From positions 1,692,501 through 1,756,500 of the forward strand of contig NZ_AP018712.1 in the NCBI RefSeq assembly GCF_014701195.1: DNA of 64,000 nucleotides, read 5' to 3'. The notes beneath the pieces are model-generated. The model did no database searches. It saw nothing but the letters and a program-made list of their open reading frames with translations, and was not told the DNA's origin. Shown in pieces: positions 1 to 8,285 of the stretch (position 1 is the stretch's first letter; every line of letters begins with the position of its first letter). The position numbers and the translations under genes were made by a program. The DNA comes from Tepiditoga spiralis (GTDB lineage Bacteria; Thermotogota; Thermotogae; Petrotogales; Petrotogaceae).

Positions 1-856
1 TAAAATTTGATGTTTTAAATGTTTTTTCAATTAAATTTTTTTCATATTCAATAGAATCATCAATTTTTCCAGTTCCATTTATAGTTCCTAAATTTCTAAA
101 AAGTTGTTCGGCAATTTGATTATCACTTTTTTCAAGCATTTGTTTTAATATTTTATTTAATGTTGGAGAATAGTGAATATATACAGGCTTTAGTTGATTT
201 GGTACTATATCATATTTTACTTCACCATAAAAATTAATTCCTATTTCTTGTAAATAAGAAGTAGTTAAATATGTAATATAATCTTTTAATTGGAAGTCTG
301 TTTTATATTTAAATGCTTCATGATTTTCTTGCCATATGTTTAATGCTGCAATTTGTGGTTGAGGGTCATCCCACATCCATCCTTTCCCAAATCCGTTTTC
401 TTTATAATAAGAGTAATCAAATATTATATTTCCATAAATTTTTTTTATACTATTATTTGATATGGCAGCATTTAATAAATATTTGTATTTTAAAGGAGTT
501 AAAACTGGATTTCCAAATCCCTTTATGTAAATATTACCTCTGTAGTATGATGTTGGTTTTTCATCAAAGTATACTTTAGTTTTGAATGTATAATATTTAT
601 TATAAGATTCAAGAGCACTAAAACAAGTAAATAATTTGGTTATAGAAGCTGGAATAAATAATTTATTGGAATTATAATTTATTATTTTTTCCCCATCTAA
701 GCTTCTCATTTCAAAACCAACAAATCCATTAAAAGTTTTTAGTAAATTCACTATTTTATCAGAATTTATATTAGTCAGATTTTGAGTTTTAATTTGTTTT
801 GAAAAGAATAAATTAATTGTTAAAATAATTATAATGATTAGTATAATTTTCTTCAT
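1..856 (-). CDS. dacB: D-alanyl-D-alanine carboxypeptidase/endopeptidase, PBP4 type (peptidase S13), partial
   Basis: The reading frame runs off the left edge, so about 285 N-terminal residues are visible. The protein starts with a hydrophobic signal segment (MKKIILIIIIILTINLFFS), so it is exported. The serine-enzyme motifs are visible: PASITKLF gives the SxxK nucleophile and lysine, and EKSDNQIAEQL gives the SxN motif; the KTG box lies beyond the edge. Between them is the long inserted region typical of S13 enzymes rather than low-molecular-weight S11 enzymes. Family knowledge: such enzymes trim or cleave peptide cross-links in the peptidoglycan. The ATG lies 5 bp after the stop of the upstream methyltransferase gene, so the two are probably co-transcribed. 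Confidence 0.85.
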   Translation of the reverse strand, partial: MKKIILIIIIILTINLFFSKQIKTQNLTNINSDKIVNLLKTFNGFVGFEMRSLDGEKIINYNSNKLFIPASITKLFTCFSALESYNKYYTFKTKVYFDEKPTSYYRGNIYIKGFGNPVLTPLKYKYLLNAAISNNSIKKIYGNIIFDYSYYKENGFGKGWMWDDPQPQIAALNIWQENHEAFKYKTDFQLKDYITYLTTSYLQEIGINFYGEVKYDIVPNQLKPVYIHYSPTLNKILKQMLEKSDNQIAEQLFRNLGTINGTGKIDDSIEYEKNLIEKTFKTSNF

Positions 857-861
857 ATTTA

Positions 862-1971
862 TCATCCATACATATAAAAATAAGTTTCTAATTTTCCATT
901 TTGTATTTTCTTTCTTTTATTAGATTTCATTTCAAAATATTTATCAAAATTACTATATGTTGTTATAAAATTGTACTTCCAATTTGGAAATATAACTTTT
1001 AATTTTTTCATTTTTTTATAAAGAATATCTATTTCATCATTAGTATTTAATCTTTCCCCATAAGGAGGATTAGTTATTATAAATCCATTTTCTAATTCAT
1101 TTTCTATTTTAGTAAAATCTTTTGTTGTAAAAGTAATATGTTTTTCAAGATTTAATTCATTTAGGTTTGTTTTTGCAACTCGTATAATTTCAGGATCAAT
1201 ATCACTACCTATTATATTAACATCTATATCTGTTCTTATTTTATTTTTATAAAATTCTCTTGTTTTTTCAAATAATTCTTTATTGTGTATTTTTAAATTG
1301 TTTATTCCAAACTTTCTTTTTAAACCAGGAGCATAATCCATCGCATACATTAAAGCTTCAATAGGAATTGTTCCAGAACCACAAAATGGGTCATAAAGAG
1401 GGTATTTTCTTTTCCAACCAGATAGAATAATTAATCCTGCAGCAAGGGTTTCTTTTATTGGAGCATCACTTATTAATTTTCTATATCCTCTTTTATGAAG
1501 AGGTTCTCCTGAAGTATCGAGTGCTACAGTAACTTTATCTTTATATGTATATACTCTTACATTTATATTGTATTTTTTTTCTGTCCAATCATCTAAATTA
1601 TATGATTTTTTTAAACTTTCATATATAGCTTTTTGAGCAACTGATTGCATTGCTGAAAGTCCATATAACCTTGAATATTTACTACTCATTTTATCTATAG
1701 TAATGTTGGTATCTTTATATAAATATTTTTTCCAATCTATAGAAAATATTTCATTATATAAATCATCAAAATCATAAGCTCTAAATTCTTTTAACACGAT
1801 CATAAGTCTTTCAACAACTCTTGAACTTATATTAACTTTATAAATACCTTCTAAATCTGTTTCAAAAAATATCATACCACTCTTTGAATCAATAACTTTG
1901 TATCCCATTCTTTTAATTTCATTTGCTACTACTTTTTCTAACCCTATTGTACATAATGCTAAAGCTTTCAT
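862..1971 (-). CDS. THUMP-domain class I SAM-dependent RNA methyltransferase (RlmL/YpsC-like)
   Basis: The 369-residue protein has an N-terminal ferredoxin-like/THUMP part (about residues 1-160) and a C-terminal Rossmann methyltransferase. The SAM-binding stretch is around YDPFCGSGTIPIEAL, and the catalytic N6/N2 guanine-type motif is TNPPYGERL near residue 300. This is the architecture of the 23S rRNA m2G methyltransferase family (RlmL N-terminal half, B. subtilis YpsC). The exact target base cannot be read from the sequence. GAGGTGG precedes the ATG, and the start overlaps the TetR stop by 4 bp (ATGA), which implies translational coupling. It lacks the RlmK half of the E. coli fusion. Confidence 0.88.
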   Translation of the reverse strand: MKALALCTIGLEKVVANEIKRMGYKVIDSKSGMIFFETDLEGIYKVNISSRVVERLMIVLKEFRAYDFDDLYNEIFSIDWKKYLYKDTNITIDKMSSKYSRLYGLSAMQSVAQKAIYESLKKSYNLDDWTEKKYNINVRVYTYKDKVTVALDTSGEPLHKRGYRKLISDAPIKETLAAGLIILSGWKRKYPLYDPFCGSGTIPIEALMYAMDYAPGLKRKFGINNLKIHNKELFEKTREFYKNKIRTDIDVNIIGSDIDPEIIRVAKTNLNELNLEKHITFTTKDFTKIENELENGFIITNPPYGERLNTNDEIDILYKKMKKLKVIFPNWKYNFITTYSNFDKYFEMKSNKRKKIQNGKLETYFYMYG

Positions 1972-2561
1972 TTTTCCACCTCATTTGTTTTTAGTGCGGA
2001 TAATATAAGTTTTTTATAATTATCAACAATTTTTTTAAAATCATCATCTTCAATCATATGACCTATACCTTTTATTATAGAAGTTAAAAATTCAAAAATA
2101 AATTTAGGATCCACATCATTTCTAATTGTTCCGTTTTTTTGTGAAATTATTATTTTTTCTAATATTATATTCTCAAAGGTTTTATAATAATATTCATTAA
2201 TAAATTTTGCCGTTTCATGATTATAAAATAAATCTTTTATTGGATATTCTTTAAGCAATTTTTGTGGATCAAGGTTATAATTTTCTATCAAATTAATTAT
2301 TTCTTCTATATCATTTATAGCGTTTAAAAATTCTTTTAATGGAGTTACAAATTCATCTATAATGTTTTTTATAACAATCAATATAAAATTTTGTTTTGAC
2401 TTATAATTTTTATAAAAAGTAGCTTTACTAATTCCAGAGGAATTAATTACTTTGTTTAAATTAAATTTAGAAAAACCTTGTTCAACCAGCTCAATTTTAG
2501 AGTATTCAATTAATTTCTCTAATTTTTTTTTTGTAGATTTTTTTTGATAAATTTTTTTCAT
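1968..2561 (-). CDS. TetR/AcrR family transcriptional regulator
   Basis: A 197-residue protein with an N-terminal helix-turn-helix of TetR type: the segment SGISKATFYKNYKSKQNF around residues 43-60 is the recognition-helix signature. The remaining all-helical region would form the ligand/dimer domain and has no recognisable ligand motif. It is first in the operon TetR - methyltransferase - PBP4 and is divergent from the HD-GYP gene, so autoregulation and control of the divergent promoter are possible (inference). The start is ATG with GGAGG seven bases upstream. Confidence 0.85.
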   Translation of the reverse strand: MKKIYQKKSTKKKLEKLIEYSKIELVEQGFSKFNLNKVINSSGISKATFYKNYKSKQNFILIVIKNIIDEFVTPLKEFLNAINDIEEIINLIENYNLDPQKLLKEYPIKDLFYNHETAKFINEYYYKTFENIILEKIIISQKNGTIRNDVDPKFIFEFLTSIIKGIGHMIEDDDFKKIVDNYKKLILSALKTNEVEK

Positions 2562-2593
2562 TTTTAACCTCCAATTATATTATACCATTTATA

Positions 2594-2622
2594 TTTGCAT
2601 TTAAGAAAAAATTTGATATAAT
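2594..2622 (+). promoter_or_regulatory. Sigma-70 type promoter for the HD-GYP gene
   Basis: TTTGCA at 2594-2599 and TATAAT at 2617-2622 are separated by 17 bp, and AGGGGG precedes the ATG at 2654. The -10 box is perfect; the -35 box is a weaker match. Confidence 0.5.
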
Positions 2623-2653
2623 TAGCTAGGGAAATTAATTTAGGGGGAAAACA

Positions 2654-4696
2654 ATGAAAAAATTACTTTTATATTTTTGTGTTATTTTTATTGGGTTAGC
2701 TACTTTTTCTCTTGATTTAAAAGTAGGAACTTATAGTGATTTTCCAAATTCTTTTTATACTAATGAAAATACGGGCGTTTTTACAGAAATTTTAAAAGAT
2801 ATTGCAAATGAAAAAGGATGGAATTTAACTATTTATAATGATACAAAAGAAAAAATAAATAATATGTTTTTTAATAATAGATTGGATATAATATATCCAA
2901 CTTTAGTTGATTCAAATTTTATTATAAAAGATTCAATGAAAATTTTTACTAATTCAGAATCTATAATTTCTATTTTTGATTTAAAAAATAAATGGATTGG
3001 AGTAAAAAAGAATAGCATTTTTTATAAACAAATAAAGGATATTTTAAATAAAAATAATGTTAGGTGTATTTTTTCTGAATATGAAAGTTATGATGAAATT
3101 TTTAAAGAATTAAAAAACAAAAAAATTGATATTGCTGTAGTTTCTAAAAATGCTGGTTTGATATTGGCTAATAAATATAATTTTATTGAAAGTAGATTGA
3201 ATTTTTCTGAATTTAAATTTGGAATAATAGCAAAAGATAAAACAATTCAAGAAAATATTAATGATTATATTATAAAAATAAAAGAAAATCCAAATTCTAT
3301 TTATTATAAAACATTAAAAAAATATTTTAATAAAAAAAATAACTTTATACTTATAGAAAAAGATATATATATTTATTCTTTTTTTATTTTTGCCATTATA
3401 GTGTTATTCTTTTCAAGAAAAAAACACATAAAAAAGAACAAAAAAATTTTAAAGTTGAAAGAAACTCTAGAAAAAGAATTGTACGATATAAAAAAATCAT
3501 TGGAAAATTTAGAAATTGAGAAACAAAAATTATCTACAACTTTTTCTACAGATAAAAAGGCTAAAGAAAGTTTAAAAAGTATTATAGATATAAATTCTAA
3601 TATTTCTGAGTATATGAATATTGATGAAGATTTATTTTTAACAGATCTATTTAGAACTTCATTAAATTTATTAGGTGCAGATTATGGTAGTATTCAAAAA
3701 TTTGAAAAAAATAAATGGAAGTTTGTTGATTCTATAGGACATGATATAAATATATTAAAAAATTTAGATTTAGATAGATCTTATTCTGTTAGATCAAATG
3801 AAATAAAAAAAATAAATAATATTATGAAAGAAAATGAGAGCAACATGCCCTTAAATGTTTTAAAAGATTTGAAAGAAGCCACTAAAAAAATAAAAACTAC
3901 ATTATACATACCTTTTTTTGTTAATCAAGAAAAAGTAGCTGCTATAACTTATGATATAAAAGAAAATTCAAAAAAAGATTTTTTTGGTTATGACATAACC
4001 ATATCAAGAGCTTTTAAAGAAATTGGAGAATCTATTTTAAAAATAAAAAGACAAAATAAAGAATTTAGAAATGCTTATATAAAATTTGCAAATAAATTAG
4101 CAATTGTATCTGAAGCACATGATGATGTTACTGGAAATCATATATATAGAGTTGGTATTTTATCAGAGTTTATTGCTGAAAAAATGGGATTAAATTATGA
4201 GTTTGTAGAAGAAATTAAAAATTTTGCCCCACTGCATGATGTTGGTAAAATATTTATTCCAATTGGAATTTTAAATAAAAAAGGAAGACTTACAAGAGAT
4301 GAATTTGATATAATAAAGAAACATACAACAGAAGCAAGAAAAATTTTAGAAGATAATAAATACTTTAAAACTGCTTTAAATATAGCACTTTGTCATCATG
4401 AAAAATTTAATGGTGGAGGTTATCCATATGGTATACGAGGATCTGATATTCCAATAGAAGCACAAATAGTTGCACTTGCAGATATATACGATGCACTTAG
4501 ATCTGAAAGACCATATAAAAAAGGTTTTAGTCATAAAAAAGCAACAGAAATTATTCTTGAAGGTGATGGAAGAATAAAACCAGAACACTTTAATCCAAAG
4601 GTTTTAGAGGTTTTTAGAATGTATAATTCCGAATTTGAAGAGATTTATGATAGTAATGCTGGAGAAAAATCTAAAAGGAAATTTTTTATTTTTTAA
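2654..4696 (+). CDS. Membrane-bound HD-GYP c-di-GMP phosphodiesterase with periplasmic solute-binding sensor and GAF domain
   Basis: 680 residues in this order: signal peptide (1-17); an SBP_bac_3-type periplasmic binding domain (about 20-225); one transmembrane helix (about 232-252); a charged coiled coil (255-310); a GAF-like domain (about 330-465); and an HD-GYP domain (about 485-660). Catalytic motifs are HDDVTGNH, PLHDVGKI and HHEKFNGGGYP, the last a slight variant of the usual HHExxDGxGYP. Family knowledge: HD-GYP enzymes hydrolyse cyclic di-GMP. The inferred role is linking an extracellular small molecule, such as an amino acid, to second-messenger turnover. It is a single gene with its own promoter. 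Confidence 0.88.
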   Translation: MKKLLLYFCVIFIGLATFSLDLKVGTYSDFPNSFYTNENTGVFTEILKDIANEKGWNLTIYNDTKEKINNMFFNNRLDIIYPTLVDSNFIIKDSMKIFTNSESIISIFDLKNKWIGVKKNSIFYKQIKDILNKNNVRCIFSEYESYDEIFKELKNKKIDIAVVSKNAGLILANKYNFIESRLNFSEFKFGIIAKDKTIQENINDYIIKIKENPNSIYYKTLKKYFNKKNNFILIEKDIYIYSFFIFAIIVLFFSRKKHIKKNKKILKLKETLEKELYDIKKSLENLEIEKQKLSTTFSTDKKAKESLKSIIDINSNISEYMNIDEDLFLTDLFRTSLNLLGADYGSIQKFEKNKWKFVDSIGHDINILKNLDLDRSYSVRSNEIKKINNIMKENESNMPLNVLKDLKEATKKIKTTLYIPFFVNQEKVAAITYDIKENSKKDFFGYDITISRAFKEIGESILKIKRQNKEFRNAYIKFANKLAIVSEAHDDVTGNHIYRVGILSEFIAEKMGLNYEFVEEIKNFAPLHDVGKIFIPIGILNKKGRLTRDEFDIIKKHTTEARKILEDNKYFKTALNIALCHHEKFNGGGYPYGIRGSDIPIEAQIVALADIYDALRSERPYKKGFSHKKATEIILEGDGRIKPEHFNPKVLEVFRMYNSEFEEIYDSNAGEKSKRKFFIF

Positions 4697-4697
4697 G

Positions 4698-4726
4698 TTG
4701 ACAAAATAAAAAATAAGAGTTATAAT
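4698..4726 (+). promoter_or_regulatory. Promoter of the thiamine operon
   Basis: TTGACA at 4698-4703 and TATAAT at 4721-4726 with an exact 17-bp spacer. It lies just ahead of the TPP aptamer, so transcription would start near 4733. Confidence 0.8.
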
Positions 4727-4749
4727 CTTTTTGAAAATTAAATATTATG

Positions 4750-4845
4750 TCCCACAGGGGTGCTGTTATTCCACAGCTGAGATTGAAACGGAAAGTTTCT
4801 AACCCTTTTAACTTGAACTGGTTAATACCAGCGTAAGGAGCGGGA
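4750..4845 (+). promoter_or_regulatory. TPP riboswitch (THI element)
   Basis: The THI-box landmarks are all present in order: ACAGGGGTGC near 4755, GCTGAGA at 4776-4782, AACCCTTT near 4801 followed by the ACTTGAACTGG pyrimidine-sensor region, and ACCAGCGTAAGGA near 4828. TCCC at the start pairs with GGGA at the end (helix P1). It is followed by an intrinsic terminator, so TPP binding would be expected to favour premature termination of the thi operon. Confidence 0.93.
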
Positions 4846-4871
4846 AGTACGTGAGATAATAAATAATTAAA

Positions 4872-4905
4872 ACATCTCCTGCTTTTTGCAGGAGATGTTT
4901 TTTTT
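4872..4905 (+). terminator. Riboswitch expression-platform terminator
   Basis: ACATCTCCTGC (4872-4882) pairs perfectly with GCAGGAGATGT (4888-4898) over a 5-nt loop and is followed by a T run to 4905. It sits between the TPP aptamer and thiS. Confidence 0.9.
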
Positions 4906-4922
4906 AGAAAGGAGTTAAGTAT

Positions 4923-5117
4923 ATGAGAATAATTTTTAATGGAAGAGAAGAAGATATTGAAAAATCTAATTTTTATGATCTTTTAGAAAAATACAATATA
5001 GATGAAAAAAAAGTGGTTTTAATTTTAAATAATGAAATATTAAAAAAAGAAGACTATAAAAATAATTTAAATGAAAATGACAAAATAGAAGTTATTACTG
5101 TCGTAGGAGGTGGATGA
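4923..5117 (+). CDS. thiS: Sulfur carrier protein ThiS
   Basis: 64 residues with a ubiquitin-like beta-grasp pattern ending in the obligatory Gly-Gly tail (VITVVGGG). Family knowledge: ThiF adenylates the C-terminus and it becomes a thiocarboxylate that donates sulfur to the thiazole ring built by ThiG. It is the first gene behind the TPP riboswitch, with AAAGGAG upstream. It ends at the thiG start with the stop overlapping the next ATG, so the two are translationally coupled. Confidence 0.92.
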   Translation: MRIIFNGREEDIEKSNFYDLLEKYNIDEKKVVLILNNEILKKEDYKNNLNENDKIEVITVVGGG

Positions 5118-5884
5118 TGGAGCCATTAAAAATATATGGTGAAGAAATATCAAATAGATTTTTTATGGGAAGTGGAAAGTTTGCAAGTTATGAACAAATG
5201 AAAAAAGCTTTAGATTTTGGAAATATTGATGTAATTACAGTTGCAATGAGAAGAGCATCAAGAGATGGATTAAATGAAAGTTTAATTGACTATGTAGGAA
5301 ATTCTAAAGTAATAGTAAATACATCTGGAGCAAGAACAGCTGAAGAAGCTTTGTTAATTGCTAAAGTTGGAAAGGAATTATTAAAAAGTGATTGGGTAAA
5401 AATAGAAATAATAAATGATGCAAAATATTTAATGCCAGATAATCAAGAAACTATTAAAGCGTGTAAACTTCTTAGTGAAAATGGTTTTAAAGTTTTTCCA
5501 TATATGTATCCAGATTTGTATGATGCAAAAAAAATGGTTGAAAATGGGGCAAAAGTAATAATGCCACTTGGTTCACCAATTGGAACAAATAAAGGATTTA
5601 AAACAAAAGAATTAGTTAGAATTTTATTAAATGAAATTGATGCAAAAATAGTAATAGATGCTGGAATAGGTAAACCATCACATGCTGCACAAGCTATGGA
5701 ATTTGGATGTGATGCAGTACTTGCAAATACGGCAGTATCAATTGCAGATGATCCAGTTAAGATGGCAAAAGCATTCTCACTTTCAGTAGAAGCTGGAAGA
5801 TTGGGATATCTTGCTGGATTAGCTGAAGAAAAAGAAATAGCTCAAGCCTCTTCACCATTATTTGATTTTATAGGAAGAAATTGA
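5117..5884 (+). CDS. thiG: Thiazole synthase ThiG
   Basis: About 255 residues. The TIM-barrel signature segments of ThiG are visible: the N-terminal substrate loop, the DWVKIEIINDAKYLMPD segment carrying the Schiff-base lysine, and the phosphate-binding VIDAGIGKPSHA and ANTAVS segments. It condenses the DXP-derived sugar, dehydroglycine and ThiS thiocarboxylate into the thiazole moiety. Two ATG codons lie in tandem (5114 and 5117). The second is chosen because it has 6 nt spacing from AGGAGG. The glycine imine comes from ThiH next door. Confidence 0.93.
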   Translation: MEPLKIYGEEISNRFFMGSGKFASYEQMKKALDFGNIDVITVAMRRASRDGLNESLIDYVGNSKVIVNTSGARTAEEALLIAKVGKELLKSDWVKIEIINDAKYLMPDNQETIKACKLLSENGFKVFPYMYPDLYDAKKMVENGAKVIMPLGSPIGTNKGFKTKELVRILLNEIDAKIVIDAGIGKPSHAAQAMEFGCDAVLANTAVSIADDPVKMAKAFSLSVEAGRLGYLAGLAEEKEIAQASSPLFDFIGRN

Positions 5885-5885
5885 T

Positions 5886-6953
5886 ATGTTTTCAGATATA
5901 GTAGATGAAGTATATAATTATGTTCTAAAAAGTCAAAATAAAGAATTTGATAAAAAAATATTAAAAAAAGATAGCTTTTTGGCGGGAGATATCTTTTCAC
6001 TAATTCATTCAAATTCATTAGAAATAATGGCAAAGAGGGTTTTGAAAAATAATAAAAAATTTTTTGGTAATGTAGTTTATTTATACGCACCTTTATATAT
6101 ATCAAACTATTGCAGGAACATATGTACTTATTGTGGATTTAAAAGTACTAACAATATAAAAAGAAAAAAATTAAATATTAATCAAATTCTAAAAGAAGCA
6201 AATTTTTTGTACAAAATGGGAATAGAACATGTATTAGTATTAACAGGTGAAGATCATATTAATAGTTCCTTTGATTACATTTATAATACTGTAAAAAATT
6301 TAAAAAAACTTTTCAAAGAAGTTTCAATTGAAACTTATTCACTAAATGAACAACAGTATAAAAAATTAGTTGAAATTGGATTAATTGGAGTAACAATGTA
6401 TCAAGAAACTTATTCAAAAGGAGTATATGGAAAAGTTCATATATTTGGATTAAAAAGTAATTATAAAAAAAGATTGGATACAATTGAATATGCAATAAAA
6501 GCTGGAGTTAGAGAAATAAGTATAGGTGCTTTACTTGGACTAAATGATCCTTATATTGAAGTTCCTATGATGATATATCATATGGATTATTTATTAAAAA
6601 AATATCCAAATGTAGAATATTCAATATCCTTTCCAAGAATAAAAAATGCTTTAAACGTTCAGAATGATTTTTATAATATAAATGATATTGATTTTATAAA
6701 ATTTATTCTTTCAGCAAAATTAATTTTTCCAAGAGTTCATATAAATATTTCAACGAGAGAAAGTTTTGAAATGAGAAATGCATTAATTGGAGTAGCAACT
6801 AAAATGTCAGCAGGATCTTCAACTTCAGTTGGAGGATATACTATAAATAATGATTCGGAACAGTTTTCAATAGAAGATAGTAGAAGTGTAAAAGAATTTA
6901 GAACTTATATTGAAAGTAGAAATTTTAAACCAACGACTGTAAATTGGTTTTAA
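5886..6953 (+). CDS. thiH: 2-iminoacetate synthase ThiH (radical SAM tyrosine lyase)
   Basis: 355 residues with the radical-SAM cluster motif CRNICTYC (CxxxCxxC) around residue 77 followed by GF. Later the family-typical QETYSKG and GALLGL segments appear. Family knowledge: it cleaves tyrosine to dehydroglycine and p-cresol anaerobically, in contrast to the oxygen-using ThiO, which fits an anaerobe. It starts 1 bp after thiG, with AGGAAG as the likely ribosome site inside the thiG end. Confidence 0.92.
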   Translation: MFSDIVDEVYNYVLKSQNKEFDKKILKKDSFLAGDIFSLIHSNSLEIMAKRVLKNNKKFFGNVVYLYAPLYISNYCRNICTYCGFKSTNNIKRKKLNINQILKEANFLYKMGIEHVLVLTGEDHINSSFDYIYNTVKNLKKLFKEVSIETYSLNEQQYKKLVEIGLIGVTMYQETYSKGVYGKVHIFGLKSNYKKRLDTIEYAIKAGVREISIGALLGLNDPYIEVPMMIYHMDYLLKKYPNVEYSISFPRIKNALNVQNDFYNINDIDFIKFILSAKLIFPRVHINISTRESFEMRNALIGVATKMSAGSSTSVGGYTINNDSEQFSIEDSRSVKEFRTYIESRNFKPTTVNWF

Positions 6954-6968
6954 AAAGGAGATGAAAAA

Positions 6969-8276
6969 ATGACACAATATGAACAGGCAATAAAAGGTGA
7001 AATAACCTCTGAAATGATAAAAGCAGCAATATACGAAAAATGCGATCCAGAATTAATAAGAAAAAGAATAGCAAATGGAACGGCTGTATTACCCAAAAAT
7101 AAAAAACACGATATTAAAATGCATAGAGTTGTTGGAAAAGGTTTTTTTACTAAAGTAAATATTAATATAGGAACATCACAGGGATATATGAATATAGAAG
7201 AAGAACTAAAAAAATTAAAAATATCAGAAAAATATGGAGCAGATTCAATAATGGATTTATCTACTTGGGGTAATTTAAAGGAAATAAGAAGAAGAATTAT
7301 TCAAAATTCTAATATAATGGTTGGTACTGTTCCAGTATATGATGCAGCTTCAAAGGCATTTCAAAATAACAAAAAAGTTATTGACTTTGAAGTAAATGAT
7401 TTTATGCAAATGGTAAAGGATCACGCCGAAGAAGGTGTTGACTTTATGACTATACATGCTGGAATTACAAAAACAACAATTGAAAAACTAAAAAGAACGA
7501 ATAGAATAGCAAAAATAGTTTCAAGAGGAGGATCAATAATAGCTGGATGGATGTTAAAAAATTCTAAAGAAAATCCTTTTTATGAACATTTTGACGAAGT
7601 TTTAAAAATATGTAAAGAATATGATGTAACAATTAGTTTGGGTGATGGATTGAGACCAGGATCTTTACATGATGCGACTGATGATTTGCAAATTGATGAA
7701 CTTTTAAGGCTTGGAGAACTTGTTGATAAATGTAGAAATTATGGAGTACAAGTTATGGTAGAAGGGCCAGGACATGTTCCACTCGATGAAATAGAAACAA
7801 ATATGATTATACAAAAAAAATTGTGTAAAAATGCTCCATTTTATGTTTTAGGTCCTATAGTTACTGATATAGCACCTGGTTATGATCATATAACTTCTGC
7901 TATTGGAGGAGCTTTAGCAGCTTCAAAAGGTGCAGATTTTTTATGTGCTGTAACGCCAGCAGAACATCTAAGATTACCAACAATAGAAGATATTAAAGAA
8001 GGATTGATAGCAACTAAAATTGCAGCTCATTCAGCAGATATAGTAAAAAATAAAAAGGTTATGGAATTTGATAATCAAATGAGTATAGCAAGATCTAAAT
8101 TTGATTGGGAAAGGCAATTTGAATATGCATTAGATCCAGATAAAGCAAAAGAATTTTATAATGAAAGAAAAGCTGAGGATAAAAAAATGTGCTCTATGTG
8201 TGGTCCACTTTGTGCAATGAAAATAACAGAAGATTATTTAAATGAAGGAAATGTTGAAAAATTATTAATAGAATAG
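6969..8276 (+). CDS. thiC: Phosphomethylpyrimidine synthase ThiC (short form)
   Basis: 435 residues, the short form that lacks the extra N-terminal domain of the roughly 630-residue proteobacterial enzyme. The radical-SAM-like cluster motif at the C-terminus reads CSMCGPLC, that is Cx2Cx3C, one residue tighter than the Cx2Cx4C usually quoted. Conserved substrate and metal residues lie in VEGPGHVPLDEIETN and GPIVTDIAPGYDH. It converts AIR to HMP-P. AAAGGAGATG precedes the ATG, 15 bp after thiH. Confidence 0.92.
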   Translation: MTQYEQAIKGEITSEMIKAAIYEKCDPELIRKRIANGTAVLPKNKKHDIKMHRVVGKGFFTKVNINIGTSQGYMNIEEELKKLKISEKYGADSIMDLSTWGNLKEIRRRIIQNSNIMVGTVPVYDAASKAFQNNKKVIDFEVNDFMQMVKDHAEEGVDFMTIHAGITKTTIEKLKRTNRIAKIVSRGGSIIAGWMLKNSKENPFYEHFDEVLKICKEYDVTISLGDGLRPGSLHDATDDLQIDELLRLGELVDKCRNYGVQVMVEGPGHVPLDEIETNMIIQKKLCKNAPFYVLGPIVTDIAPGYDHITSAIGGALAASKGADFLCAVTPAEHLRLPTIEDIKEGLIATKIAAHSADIVKNKKVMEFDNQMSIARSKFDWERQFEYALDPDKAKEFYNERKAEDKKMCSMCGPLCAMKITEDYLNEGNVEKLLIE

Positions 8277-8285
8277 GAGGAGAAT

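Noticed and set aside
313-579. 88-codon plus-strand open frame
   Set aside because: Antisense to the PBP4-type peptidase gene, no ribosome site or family match.
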